DNA from: Acidimicrobiaceae bacterium
GTDB lineage: Bacteria; Actinomycetota; Acidimicrobiia; Acidimicrobiales; Aldehydirespiratoraceae
NCBI GenBank assembly: GCA_002729125.1
Contig: PBTQ01000104.1
Coordinates: 1-48,351 of the forward strand
Direction: 5' to 3'
Length of the DNA stretch: 48,351 nt
The position numbers were made by a program, and so were the translations under genes. Shown here piece by piece: positions 1-9,464 of the stretch. Numbering within the stretch: the first letter of the stretch is position 1; each line of letters begins with the position of its first letter. The notes beneath the pieces were generated by a model. That model was not told the origin of the DNA. It saw nothing but the letters and a program-made list of their open reading frames with translations, and did no database searches.

Positions 1-2
1 AT

Positions 3-527
3 CTCGATGCCGAACTCCTCGCCGAAGCCACGGACATCGCAGGTCAGATGATCGCCGGCGTCGGTGAGGCCGGGAGACCACTGGCCGCCGGCAACCGAGC
101 CACGCCCGAGCCTGACGAACCGTGGGCGCGGCTCTGGCAGCGGATCACGATCTTGCGCGAGTGGCGGGGGGACGCCCACGTCGCTGCGCTGGTCGCCGCG
201 CCGGCTGACCCGATCGAGGCGCTGATCCTGCACGCTGCGACCGGCATCGTCCCGAAGGTGGCGCTCACGGCCACCCGCCAGTGGTCCGACGAGCAGTGGG
301 ATGCCGGCGTCGCTCGGCTTGTCGCTCGTGGCCTCGTGCAGGAGGACGAATCGTTCACCGAGATGGGCGAAGCCTTCCGCGCCGACATCGAGCGACGGAC
401 CAATCGGGCCGCACTCCCGTTGGTTGAGGCGGTCGGCCCCGACCGGACCGCACGCCTGATCGATCTTCTCAAGCCAGTTCGCCGAGCCCTGCTCGACGGG
501 GGCGCCTTCGCCGCCTTCGGGCGGTAG
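3..527 (+). CDS. SCO6745-like protein, 5' end missing
   Basis: The reading frame is open from the left edge, so the N-terminus lies outside the window; about 174 C-terminal residues remain. The visible part has the SCO6745-type layout: a conserved RxxxHVAAL segment, a region resembling a helix-turn-helix (WSDEQWDAGVARLVARGLV), then a charged IERRTNRAALPLVEAVG segment in which TD/TN-A-A-P is typical. The biochemical role of the family is unknown; some members are described as helix-turn-helix proteins. The next gene begins 10 bases downstream with its own ribosome binding site, so the two are probably cotranscribed. The family assignment comes from remembered motif patterns and is fairly secure; the function is not. 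Confidence 0.75.
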   Translation, partial: LDAELLAEATDIAGQMIAGVGEAGRPLAAGNRATPEPDEPWARLWQRITILREWRGDAHVAALVAAPADPIEALILHAATGIVPKVALTATRQWSDEQWDAGVARLVARGLVQEDESFTEMGEAFRADIERRTNRAALPLVEAVGPDRTARLIDLLKPVRRALLDGGAFAAFGR

Positions 528-537
528 GGAGGCAATC

Positions 538-891
538 ATGTCGATGGAGATCAACGCGATCACGTTTGTAGTCACCGACATGGCGACATCGGTGGGCTTC
601 TACACCAACCTCGGCGGCGAGATCGTCTACGGCGGCGCCGATGCGTCGTTCACCTCGCTGTCGTTCGGGTCGAACTTCGTCAATCTTCTTCAGACCGGGG
701 AGGCACCCGGACTTCGGTGGGGTCGGGTGGTCTTCCACGTCGACTCCCCCGATGCGATCCACGACACGGCGATCGCGGCCGGCTATGCGCCGGAGTTCGC
801 CCCGTCGGATGCTCCCTGGGGTGAGCGCTACTTCCACATCCGTGACCCCGATGGTCACGAACTCAGCTTCGCCCGACGGCTGGATCAGTGA
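538..891 (+). CDS. VOC (glyoxalase/bleomycin resistance) family protein
   Basis: A 117-residue single-module vicinal oxygen chelate protein. It shows the typical beta-alpha-beta-beta-beta start (NAITFVVTDMATSVGFYTNL) and the C-terminal ending RYFHIRDPDGHELSFA, where the final E/H residues commonly contribute to the metal site. The ATG is preceded by GGGAGG at a good distance. Such small VOC proteins range from lyases and dioxygenases to thiol-transfer resistance proteins, so no substrate can be named. It follows the SCO6745-like gene closely and overlaps the convergent DUF808 gene by 7 bases. Confidence 0.85.
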   Translation: MSMEINAITFVVTDMATSVGFYTNLGGEIVYGGADASFTSLSFGSNFVNLLQTGEAPGLRWGRVVFHVDSPDAIHDTAIAAGYAPEFAPSDAPWGERYFHIRDPDGHELSFARRLDQ

Positions 892-1847
892 TGACCGGCG
901 GGAGCGTCGTCCGGCTCAGCAGGATGGCTTTCCTTCGGTAGTGACGCCACCGCTCCCACCACGATCAGGCCCCAGAAGAAGCCGACGACCGCCGAGATCA
1001 GGGTGTTGACGCTCCAGCCGATGAGTCCGCCGAGTGGAAGATCCGCCACGGCGTACTCGGCATCGTGCACGGCGTCGTAAGGGAAGTGCCAGCCGAGTTC
1101 CTCGGCGCCGACAAGAAGGATGTGACCGCCGACCCACAGCATTGCGGCAGTACCGACCACCGAGAGCGTCTTCAGGACCTTCGGCATGGCGGCGACCAGG
1201 CTGCGACCCGTTCGCTGTGAGCTCTCTGAATCGCTTTGTGCCATCCGGAGGCCGACATCGTCCATTTTCACGATGAGCGCCACCGCGCCGTAGACGACCA
1301 CGGTGATCAGCACGGCGACGATGGCGAGGATGATGCCGCGGGTCACCAACGGCTCGTCGATGACCTCCTTGAGCGAGATCACCATGATCTCGGCCGACAG
1401 GATGAAGTCGGTGCGGACTGCGCCCGTGACGGTGGCCGCTTCGGCTTCGGGGCCGACCACGGCGACCGGCACATCATGGTCATGATCGTCGCCGGCGAGG
1501 GCGTGGAGGATCTTGTGGGCACCCTCGTAGGCGAGGAACGAACCGCCGCAGATCAAGATGATCTCGACAAGGGTCGGAGCGATTTCGCTGAGCAGGATCG
1601 CCGCCGGGAGGATGAACGCAAGCTTGTTGAGCAACGAGCCACGGGCGATCTTCTTGATGATCGGGAGTTCGCGCTCGGCAGCGAGGCCTTGAACGTACTG
1701 CGGGGTGACCGCAGCATCGTCGACGACGACACCGGCCGCCTTCATCGAGGCGCGACCCGCCGCCGCACCGACGTCGTCAATCGATGTCGCTGCGAGCTTC
1801 GCCAGCGCAGCGACATCGTCGAACAGACCTACGAGACCACCAGCCAT
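885..1847 (-). CDS. DUF808 (YedI-type) inner membrane protein
   Basis: A 320-residue protein that opens with the DUF808 signature MAGGLVGLFDDVAALAKLAA, followed by the conserved segment DDVGAAAGRASMKAAGVVVDD. It has several hydrophobic helices: one near residue 75, a second near 95, two around 165-195 and two near the C-terminus (LKTLSVVGTAAMLWVGGHILL and the final VVGFFWGLIVVGAV). The length matches the family, which includes E. coli YedI, whose function is unsettled. The ATG at 1847 is supported by a TAGTTT -10-like hexamer eight bases upstream. The gene converges with the VOC gene, and their ends overlap. Confidence 0.9.
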   Translation of the reverse strand: MAGGLVGLFDDVAALAKLAATSIDDVGAAAGRASMKAAGVVVDDAAVTPQYVQGLAAERELPIIKKIARGSLLNKLAFILPAAILLSEIAPTLVEIILICGGSFLAYEGAHKILHALAGDDHDHDVPVAVVGPEAEAATVTGAVRTDFILSAEIMVISLKEVIDEPLVTRGIILAIVAVLITVVVYGAVALIVKMDDVGLRMAQSDSESSQRTGRSLVAAMPKVLKTLSVVGTAAMLWVGGHILLVGAEELGWHFPYDAVHDAEYAVADLPLGGLIGWSVNTLISAVVGFFWGLIVVGAVASLPKESHPAEPDDAPAGHH

Positions 1848-1855
1848 GGGTCCAA

Positions 1856-1861
1856 AAACTA
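1856..1861 (-). promoter_or_regulatory. -10 element of the DUF808 gene
   Basis: TAGTTT reads on the minus strand, ending eight bases before the ATG at 1847. No Shine-Dalgarno sequence is visible, so a leaderless or near-leaderless transcript is inferred. Confidence 0.35.
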
Positions 1862-1889
1862 GCGGACCAGCCGGATGGTCCGACGACGC

Positions 1890-2711
1890 TCAGATGCTGA
1901 CGGTCGTCAGGTCGTCGCCGAGAATGATCTCGCCATCGAAATGCTCGGCCGCGAAAGCAATCCAAGCGTCGTACTGCTCTGCAGGTGGCGCCGGAACCAT
2001 GTGGGTCAGCAGCAGCCGCTTGGCGCCGACCCGGGCTGCGGTCTGAGCGGCCTCAACGACATCAGAGTGGTAGTCAAGGATGTCCTGAATCATCTCCATG
2101 GGGATCTGCCGGACAAGGTCCTTGCGGATGACCGACTGCAGGTAGGCATCAGCGCCATCTGCGAGGACATCGACGCCCTCACACGGGTTGGTGTCGCCGA
2201 CCAAGGCGACGGAGACCCCATCGTGTTCGAGCCGGTACCCGATGGTCGGGGAGACGGGCGGGTGCTCCGTTGCCGCCGTCGTGACCATGACGTCGTTGAT
2301 CATGAACGAGTCGCCGGGCTTGAGCTCAGTGACATCGAGTTGGGGACCCTTCGTCATCTCGTCGTGGTGCGCGATGCGATAGCCGATGTCGAACTCGAGC
2401 ATCGCCAACGTGCGGTCGACGAGTTCGACGATGCCCTCGGGGCCGAAGATCTTCAGCGTGGCGTTCTCTCGTGTCATCACCCAGTGGGTGGTGATGACAT
2501 CGTTGAGTGCAGCAATGTGGTCGCTGTGGAAGTGCGTGATCAGCACGCCCCCGAGCATCCCGGGCAACGATCCGGCCGCTGTCATCCTCATGACGACACC
2601 GCGCCCGGCGTCGAGGAGAATGTGGGTGTCGCCTGCTTTTACAAGGGCGGTCGAGGCGGCCCGGTTGGCGTCAGGAATCGGTGATCCTGTGCCGAGCATC
2701 GTGATTTCCAT
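1890..2711 (-). CDS. MBL-fold metallo-hydrolase (ribonuclease Z-like)
   Basis: A 273-residue metallo-beta-lactamase-fold protein. The N-terminus (MEITMLGTGSPIPDANRAAS) resembles RNase Z and PhnP-type hydrolases. The zinc-binding HxHxDH motif is HFHSDH at residues 60-65. Other expected metal ligands follow in a GxH-like segment (TAATEH), an LVGDTN aspartate and a C-terminal LLLTHMVPA histidine. The family includes tRNA 3' processing enzymes, phosphodiesterases and aryl hydrolases; the substrate here is undetermined. The start is fixed by a TACGAT -10 hexamer six bases upstream. It is divergent from the GST-like gene. Confidence 0.88.
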   Translation of the reverse strand: MEITMLGTGSPIPDANRAASTALVKAGDTHILLDAGRGVVMRMTAAGSLPGMLGGVLITHFHSDHIAALNDVITTHWVMTRENATLKIFGPEGIVELVDRTLAMLEFDIGYRIAHHDEMTKGPQLDVTELKPGDSFMINDVMVTTAATEHPPVSPTIGYRLEHDGVSVALVGDTNPCEGVDVLADGADAYLQSVIRKDLVRQIPMEMIQDILDYHSDVVEAAQTAARVGAKRLLLTHMVPAPPAEQYDAWIAFAAEHFDGEIILGDDLTTVSI

Positions 2712-2717
2712 TCCGTC

Positions 2718-2723
2718 ATCGTA
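2718..2723 (-). promoter_or_regulatory. -10 element (TACGAT), MBL-fold gene
   Basis: The hexamer ends exactly six bases before the ATG at 2711, which places the expected first transcribed base at the A of the start codon. A leaderless mRNA is inferred. Confidence 0.5.
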
Positions 2724-2752
2724 GAACTTTTGTCGTGAAGACTGTCAATTGT

Positions 2753-2758
2753 TACGGT
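2753..2758 (+). promoter_or_regulatory. -10 element (TACGGT), GST-like gene
   Basis: TACGGT ends six bases before the ATG at 2765. This decides against the in-frame GTG at 2735, which lies upstream of the hexamer. Confidence 0.5.
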
Positions 2759-2764
2759 CGCCGT

Positions 2765-3793
2765 ATGAGCGGCCACCCGATCGTGCTTGCGGGCCAGTAC
2801 GGCTCGCCCTATTCCCTCAAGATGCGGGCGATCCTGCGCTACCGCCACATCCCGTTTCGCTGGGTGCTGCGCGACTCGAAGTGGGACGACCTTCCCGAGC
2901 CACCGGTGCGGCTGATCCCCATGATCGTGTACCCCAACGGCGATGGCAGCCACGGTGAGGTCACGATCGACTCGTCGCCACAGATCATGCGACTCGAACG
3001 CGAACACACCCACCGCAGGGTTGTCCCCACCGATCCGGCACTCGCCCTGATCGACGCCATCATCGAGGACTTCGGCGACGAGTGGGTCACCAAGGCGATG
3101 TACCACTTTCGCTGGGCGTATCAGGACGGCATCGACAAGGCCGGGACGCTCCTCCCCCTGTCGGGCAATCTGCAGCTCGATTCCGACGGCGCCCGGACGA
3201 ACTACGACTTCATCACCCAGCGTCAGATCGGGCGCCGCGAACTCGTCGGCTCCACCGACATCACCCAGCCGATCATCGAATCCTCCTATGAGCGGCTGCT
3301 CGATCTGATGACTGCCGGGTTCGCCGAACGAGATTTCTTCCTCGGCGACCGACCGGGGCGCGGCGACTTCGGCATCTTCGGACAGCTGACGCAGCTGGTG
3401 AAGTGGGATCCGACCTCGGTCCGGATTGCGGAGCAGCGAGCCCCGAAGGTGATCAACTGGGTCGACCGCACTGACGATCTGTCATGGCTTCCCGTCGAGG
3501 GCGACGACGGTTGGGTGTCGTTGGAGTCGCTCCCCTCCGCCACTCGTCGCCTCCTGCACGAGATCGGGGCCACCTATGTCCCGTTCCTGCTCAACAACGC
3601 CGACGCGCTGGAAAAAGGGAAGGACGAGGTCGTGTGCGAAATCCTCGGCGATACCTACCGCCAGGGGCCGTTTGCCTACCAGGGCAAGTGCCTCGAGTGG
3701 CTCCGGCGGGACCATGCAGCACTCTCCGACACCGACCGCGAACGAGTCGATACCGTGCTTGCCGGGACGGGCTGCGAGGCGATTTTCGCCTAG
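2765..3793 (+). CDS. glutathione S-transferase family protein
   Basis: A 342-residue protein whose N-terminus (HPIVLAGQYGSPYSLKMRAIL) is a thioredoxin-fold GST domain with an S-P-Y-S segment where GSTs carry the catalytic Ser/Tyr/Cys. The middle part, up to about residue 240, looks like the all-helical C-terminal domain (SYERLLDLMTAGFAERDFFLGDRPGRGDFGIFG matches the usual yxxGxxPxxxDxxxxG region). The remaining ~100 residues (YVPFLLNNADALEKGKDEVV onward) extend past ordinary GST length. Actinobacteria generally use mycothiol, so a glutathione substrate should not be assumed. The ATG at 2765 is chosen because of the -10 hexamer just upstream. Confidence 0.8.
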   Translation: MSGHPIVLAGQYGSPYSLKMRAILRYRHIPFRWVLRDSKWDDLPEPPVRLIPMIVYPNGDGSHGEVTIDSSPQIMRLEREHTHRRVVPTDPALALIDAIIEDFGDEWVTKAMYHFRWAYQDGIDKAGTLLPLSGNLQLDSDGARTNYDFITQRQIGRRELVGSTDITQPIIESSYERLLDLMTAGFAERDFFLGDRPGRGDFGIFGQLTQLVKWDPTSVRIAEQRAPKVINWVDRTDDLSWLPVEGDDGWVSLESLPSATRRLLHEIGATYVPFLLNNADALEKGKDEVVCEILGDTYRQGPFAYQGKCLEWLRRDHAALSDTDRERVDTVLAGTGCEAIFA

Positions 3794-3807
3794 GCAGACG
3801 CTTCGGG

Positions 3808-3995
3808 TCAGGCGACGTCGAAGCCTGCGTCGTCGATGGCGGCGATGATTGCATCGCGCCCGCCACCGACGACCGTGACGATCTTCGTGTCGAGATCGAT
3901 CCGGACATCGCTGACACCCTCGACCTTGCCGACCTCGCCGGTGATCGCCTCGACACAGTGCCCACAGCTCATACCGGGCACGGAGTAGGTCCCGG

Positions 3996-3999
<4 letters not shown>
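3808..3999 (-). CDS. heavy-metal-associated (CopZ-like) metallochaperone
   Basis: A 63-residue single HMA domain with the metal-binding motif MSCGHC at residues 10-15. It probably binds Cu(I) and passes it to the P-type ATPase encoded immediately upstream. Its ATG overlaps the stop of that ATPase gene (ATGA), indicating translational coupling and joint regulation. The length is typical of CopZ or MerP-type chaperones. The stop lies only 14 bases from the stop of the convergent GST-like gene. Confidence 0.9.
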
Positions 4000-6161
<2,162 letters not shown>

Positions 6162-6167
6162 GCCGTC

Positions 6168-6173
6168 AGGCTA
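6168..6173 (-). promoter_or_regulatory. -10 element (TAGCCT), copper ATPase operon
   Basis: The hexamer ends six bases before the ATG at 6161 on the minus strand. No ribosome binding site is visible, so a leaderless transcript is inferred. Confidence 0.5.
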
Positions 6174-6236
6174 CGGCGTCACGGGGACGACCACCGGCAC
6201 GGGGTGACGAGCAGCGCGCAAAGGTCGTTGCCTTCG

Positions 6237-6242
6237 TAGCCT
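6237..6242 (+). promoter_or_regulatory. -10 element (TAGCCT), saccharopine-dehydrogenase-like gene
   Basis: The hexamer is identical to that of the divergent copper ATPase and likewise ends six bases before its ATG (6249). Confidence 0.5.
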
Positions 6243-6248
6243 CGACAC

Positions 6249-7487
6249 ATGACGTCACGCTCTGATCGCCCGTACGACATCATCGTCTTCGGCGCCACCA
6301 GTTTCGTCGGCGAGATCCTCTGCCGGTACATCGTCGAGCGCCACGGCACCGACGGCGACCTCGCCTGGGCCATCGCCGGTCGAAACGAAGCGAAACTTGC
6401 TGCGGTCGCAGAGGCCACCGGTGCCGACGTGGCCCGGATCGTGGCCGACGCGGGCGACCCTGACGCCATGGCCGAGCTTGCCGAGTCGACCCGTCTCGTC
6501 ATCTCGACCGTCGGACCCTACGCGCTCTATGGCTCCGAACTCGTCGCTGCGGTCGCCGCCGCCGGCACCGACTCCGTCGACCTGACCGGCGAGCCCCAGT
6601 GGATGCAGCGCATGATCGACACGCACTCGACCACAGCCGAGGCGAACGGCGCGCGCATCGTGCACACCTGCGGCTTCGACTCGATCCCGTCGGATCTCGG
6701 TGTGTGGTTCACGCAAGGGCAGGCATCGGCCCGCTTCGACGAGCCGTGCACCAAGATCGCCATGCGGGTGAAGGCCATGAAGGGCGGGGCGAGCGGCGGC
6801 ACGATCGCCTCAATGATCAATGTGGTCGACGAAACAAAAGCCGACCCGGAACTGCGCACGACACTGGGCAACCCCTATGCGCTCGCCCCCGAGAGGATGC
6901 GTTCGGGGCCCCGCCAGCCCAACGTGATGCGACCAACGAAAGACGTTGTCTCCGGCGAGTGGATCGGCCCCTTCGTGATGGCCGGCATCAACACCAAGGT
7001 GGTGCACCGCAGCCACGCCCTGCTCGACCGTCCATGGGGCGCTGGGTTCACCTACGACGAGGCGATGCTCATGGGCGACAGCCCGTTGGGTGCGGCGAAG
7101 GCTGCTGCCCTCGTCGGCGGGCTAGGAGGGCTCATGAGCCTTGCGGCGCTCGGTCCGGCCCGCGGCTTGCTCAACAAGATGCTGCCCAAACCGGGCGAGG
7201 GCCCGAGCCCTGCACAACAAGAGTCCGGCTTCTTCGACCTTCGCTTCTTCGGCACCACCGCCAGTGGCGACACGATCACCACCAAGGTCACCGGCGATCG
7301 CGATCCCGGCTATGGGTCGACTGCCAAGATGCTTGCCGAGAGCGCCACGACGCTCCTCGCCACCGACCGGAACGAAACGACCGGGACCCCGGGCGGTTTC
7401 TGGACACCGGCGACGGCAATGGGCGATCAGCTGATCGAGGCGCTCGTCGAGCACGCCGGACTTACCTTCGAAGTAATCGAGAGCTGA
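6249..7487 (+). CDS. saccharopine dehydrogenase-like NAD(P)-binding protein (trans-acting enoyl reductase type)
   Basis: A 412-residue protein. Residues 9-22 (YDIIVFGATSFVGE) form a Rossmann nucleotide-binding start, AGRNEAKL follows, and the segment VDLTGEPQWMQRMIDTHSTTAE is characteristic of the saccharopine-dehydrogenase-like family that includes the mycobacterial trans-acting enoyl reductase Rv2953 and Rv2449c. HTCGFDSIPSDLGVW is another family landmark. In mycobacteria some members reduce polyketide-derived lipids; the substrate here is unknown. A hydrophobic stretch near residue 285-305 (GAAKAAALVGGLGGLMSLAAL) fits the membrane association seen in relatives. No neighbouring lipid genes are visible. 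Confidence 0.87.
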   Translation: MTSRSDRPYDIIVFGATSFVGEILCRYIVERHGTDGDLAWAIAGRNEAKLAAVAEATGADVARIVADAGDPDAMAELAESTRLVISTVGPYALYGSELVAAVAAAGTDSVDLTGEPQWMQRMIDTHSTTAEANGARIVHTCGFDSIPSDLGVWFTQGQASARFDEPCTKIAMRVKAMKGGASGGTIASMINVVDETKADPELRTTLGNPYALAPERMRSGPRQPNVMRPTKDVVSGEWIGPFVMAGINTKVVHRSHALLDRPWGAGFTYDEAMLMGDSPLGAAKAAALVGGLGGLMSLAALGPARGLLNKMLPKPGEGPSPAQQESGFFDLRFFGTTASGDTITTKVTGDRDPGYGSTAKMLAESATTLLATDRNETTGTPGGFWTPATAMGDQLIEALVEHAGLTFEVIES

Positions 7488-7535
7488 TCACCCCCAGATC
7501 GGATTCGCTGCAGCCCCGCCAGTGGTGGCAACGAC

Positions 7536-7559
7536 CACACGCCCCTTGGTTGGGGTGTG
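7536..7559 (+). terminator. stem-loop downstream of the saccharopine-dehydrogenase-like gene
   Basis: CACA and CCCC pair with GGGG and TGTG around a 6-base loop, leaving a 2-base bulge. It lies 50 bases past the stop codon but has no T-tract, so it may be only a weak or Rho-assisted terminator. Confidence 0.25.
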
Positions 7560-7630
7560 CAGAGGCTTGATGCGCCGCAGTGGGCAAACTGAACGAGAAC
7601 CAATCTCATCCACACGTATCAGGAGACGCA

Positions 7631-8440
7631 ATGTTCGACTACAGCGGCAAGAAGGTCATTCTCACAGGTGGCGCTTCGGGGGTTGGAGCAGCAGCGTTGG
7701 AAATGATCGCCAACCTTGGCTGCAATAACCTCACTGTGCTCGACGTCAAAGAGCCGACCGGGCCAGCTACGGCTTTCATCCCGACCGATATGTCGGACCC
7801 GGACTCAATCGATGCAGCCATCGCCGAGATCGGCGACGGAGTCGACGTGTTGTTCAACAACGCAGGGGTCGCCGGCGTGCACGAGCCGGACTTCGTCATC
7901 CGGGTCAACTCACTCGGCCCGCGTCGCCTGACGCGCGGCCTGCTTGGAGGCATGTCCAGCGGCGCTGTCGTTGTGAACACTGCGTCGATCGCTGGTCAGG
8001 GGTGGCCAGAAAATCTCGGCGCCATCATGGAGCTGCTCGCCATCGAAGATTGGGAGCGTGCCCGAGCTTGGGTCGCCGATCATGCAGCTATCACCGCCGG
8101 TGATCCGTACGCATTCTCCAAGCAGGTCACCCAGGTCTGGACGATGCAAGGATCTCGGACGATGTACAACGAACGCAGCGTGCGGATGAACTCGGTGTGC
8201 CCGGGCCCGATCGACACCCCGCTCATCGGTGACTTCATCCAACACATGAGTGAAGCGCTCATCCAGTGGGCGGTTGATCAGAGCGGTGGCGTGATGCTGA
8301 CCGCCGACGACATTGCCCGCACTCTCGTGATGCTCGGCTCCGATGCATCAGCGGCTCTGAACGGCCACAATCTCATCGCCGACAAGGGCCTTAGTGCGTC
8401 GGTAGCCACCGGCCAGGTTGACTATTCGGCGCTCGGCTAG
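7631..8440 (+). CDS. short-chain dehydrogenase/reductase (3-alpha-hydroxysteroid dehydrogenase-like)
   Basis: A 269-residue classical SDR. It has TGGASGVG at residues 12-19, an aspartate after beta-2 (VLDV, favouring NAD+), NNAG at 76-79, the catalytic serine in NTASIAG (S119) and Y160-x3-K164 in DPYAFSKQ. A short D-to-F loop and NSVCPGPIDTPL complete the family pattern; the overall design resembles bacterial 3-alpha-hydroxysteroid or alcohol dehydrogenases. AGGAG precedes the ATG at 7631, so an upstream in-frame GTG is not needed. Composition is visibly less GC-rich than its neighbours, and it does not share the leaderless promoter style, which suggests a separate origin. The substrate is unknown. 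Confidence 0.88.
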   Translation: MFDYSGKKVILTGGASGVGAAALEMIANLGCNNLTVLDVKEPTGPATAFIPTDMSDPDSIDAAIAEIGDGVDVLFNNAGVAGVHEPDFVIRVNSLGPRRLTRGLLGGMSSGAVVVNTASIAGQGWPENLGAIMELLAIEDWERARAWVADHAAITAGDPYAFSKQVTQVWTMQGSRTMYNERSVRMNSVCPGPIDTPLIGDFIQHMSEALIQWAVDQSGGVMLTADDIARTLVMLGSDASAALNGHNLIADKGLSASVATGQVDYSALG

Positions 8441-8749
8441 ACGGGTCGCTGAGCGCAACTCGCATAGAGACGGTGCGACGGGTTGCTTCGTCCACGACAA
8501 CCTTGCTTTCAACGCCGTCAACCTTGACATGTCGATTCGTTTGACCGAACCCGCCTTGTGCGAGGGCAGCGCCGCTCTGCGACGCAGCTGGTCGACGATC
8601 AACAATGACTTGTGCCGGATTCACGTTGACTGAAAACAGGTGACCTACCGCCCGCTCTGCACGGGGGATGCCGGCCGGCAGCAAAGTCGTGACGCAGCAC
8701 CAGTGGGGAATGAGGAGGTGGCCCACCTCATCCCCCACCAGACAGTCGG
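8441..8749. other. 309-base non-coding stretch
   Basis: This is the longest gene-free stretch in the window. Short open frames occur on both strands, but none has a ribosome binding site, a promoter-like hexamer or recognisable residues. Composition is lower in GC than usual here. The only structure I see is the inverted repeat at 8703-8738. It could hold decayed mobile or foreign DNA, but no end repeats or transposase remnants were recognised. Confidence 0.4.
8703..8738 (-). terminator. long imperfect hairpin downstream of the small membrane protein gene
   Basis: GTGGGG pairs with CCCCAC at the base and GGTGG with CCACC at the tip, with ATGA/TCAT pairing and small bulges between them. It begins 12 bases after the stop of the minus-strand gene. 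No U-tract follows, so terminator activity is uncertain. Confidence 0.35.
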
Positions 8750-9109
8750 TCAGTTGACCTGGATGATCTGCGCCACGGCGATGAGGGTGACCAGCACTGC
8801 ATTCGAGAGCCGGAACACGATGAATGGAGTTCGTTTGAACGCCGCACCCATTTCTGTGTCCGCCATGGATCCCGGCATTCCCTTCATCAAGGCCATAAAG
8901 CCTTGCTGAGAATTCTCGAAGGTCAGCAAACCGAAGAGCCCAACGCCGATCGCTGAGACCGTCAACAAGAACGACGAGTCGGAGATGGCGTCCCCAGCAA
9001 ACACGATGATGGCGGTGAGCGCCGAGACAGCAAGCATGTAGGTGTTCTGCGAGGCCCGCAGGTTGCCGGCAGTCTGATCACCGAGTTTGATCCAATTTTT
9101 TTCGTCCAT
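8750..9109 (-). CDS. small integral membrane protein of unknown function
   Basis: A 119-residue protein with a hydrophilic N-terminus (MDEKNWIKLGDQTAGNLRAS) and three predicted membrane segments: about residues 24-44 (NTYMLAVSALTAIIVFAGDAI), 47-64 (a SFLLTVSAIGVGLFGLLTF run) and 99-117 (NAVLVTLIAVAQIIQ). I do not recognise a family. GGAG lies seven bases before the ATG. Codon use is less GC-biased than the surroundings, matching the SDR gene on the far side of the gap. It is convergent with the SDR and lies just beyond the tRNA-fMet terminator. Confidence 0.7.
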   Translation of the reverse strand: MDEKNWIKLGDQTAGNLRASQNTYMLAVSALTAIIVFAGDAISDSSFLLTVSAIGVGLFGLLTFENSQQGFMALMKGMPGSMADTEMGAAFKRTPFIVFRLSNAVLVTLIAVAQIIQVN

Positions 9110-9223
9110 CTATGGACTCCATTCTCTTTGGGTTGGATCAATTGTTGCCCAGTAGCCCGGTGCGGCTTGGGATACGCCTTAACGGGTGGGCTGTCGACGG
9201 GTTGACCCGGCGGCAAAACGCAC

Positions 9224-9256
9224 AGATCCCAGGTTCCGATCAGGAATCTGGGATCT
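9224..9256 (-). terminator. intrinsic terminator after tRNA-fMet
   Basis: Two 14-base arms (9224-9237 and 9243-9256) are inverted repeats with one non-Watson-Crick position and a 5-base loop. Reading on the minus strand, the hairpin is followed nine bases later by TTTT. It lies 38 bases past the tRNA 3' end, as expected for termination of the tRNA transcript. Confidence 0.6.
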
Positions 9257-9293
9257 TCATGCTTTGGAAGCCTGCACTCGGGTGCATCTTCGT

Positions 9294-9370
<77 letters not shown>

Positions 9371-9375
9371 TTGTC

Positions 9376-9404
9376 ACCTTAGCGATGTGCCATGCGTTCC
9401 CCAA
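9376..9404 (-). promoter_or_regulatory. promoter of tRNA-fMet
   Basis: On the minus strand TTGGGG (9399-9404) and TAAGGT (9376-9381) are separated by exactly 17 bases. The -10 element ends five bases before tRNA position 1, so the primary transcript would start within a few bases of the mature 5' end. Confidence 0.55.
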
Positions 9405-9464
9405 CCGGGTGATCAGGTGCGGGTTCGGTTCGAACAACGCCACGATTGCGGCCAAGATGGCGTC

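Noticed and set aside
2735-2764. GTG start ten codons upstream for the GST-like gene
   Set aside because: It lies upstream of the TACGGT hexamer, so it would not be on the transcript; the ATG at 2765 fits better.
8391-8738. 115-codon minus-strand frame covering the 309-base gap
   Set aside because: It runs into the SDR gene, has no ribosome binding site or -10 hexamer and no recognisable residues. It may contain decayed DNA, but I cannot support a gene.
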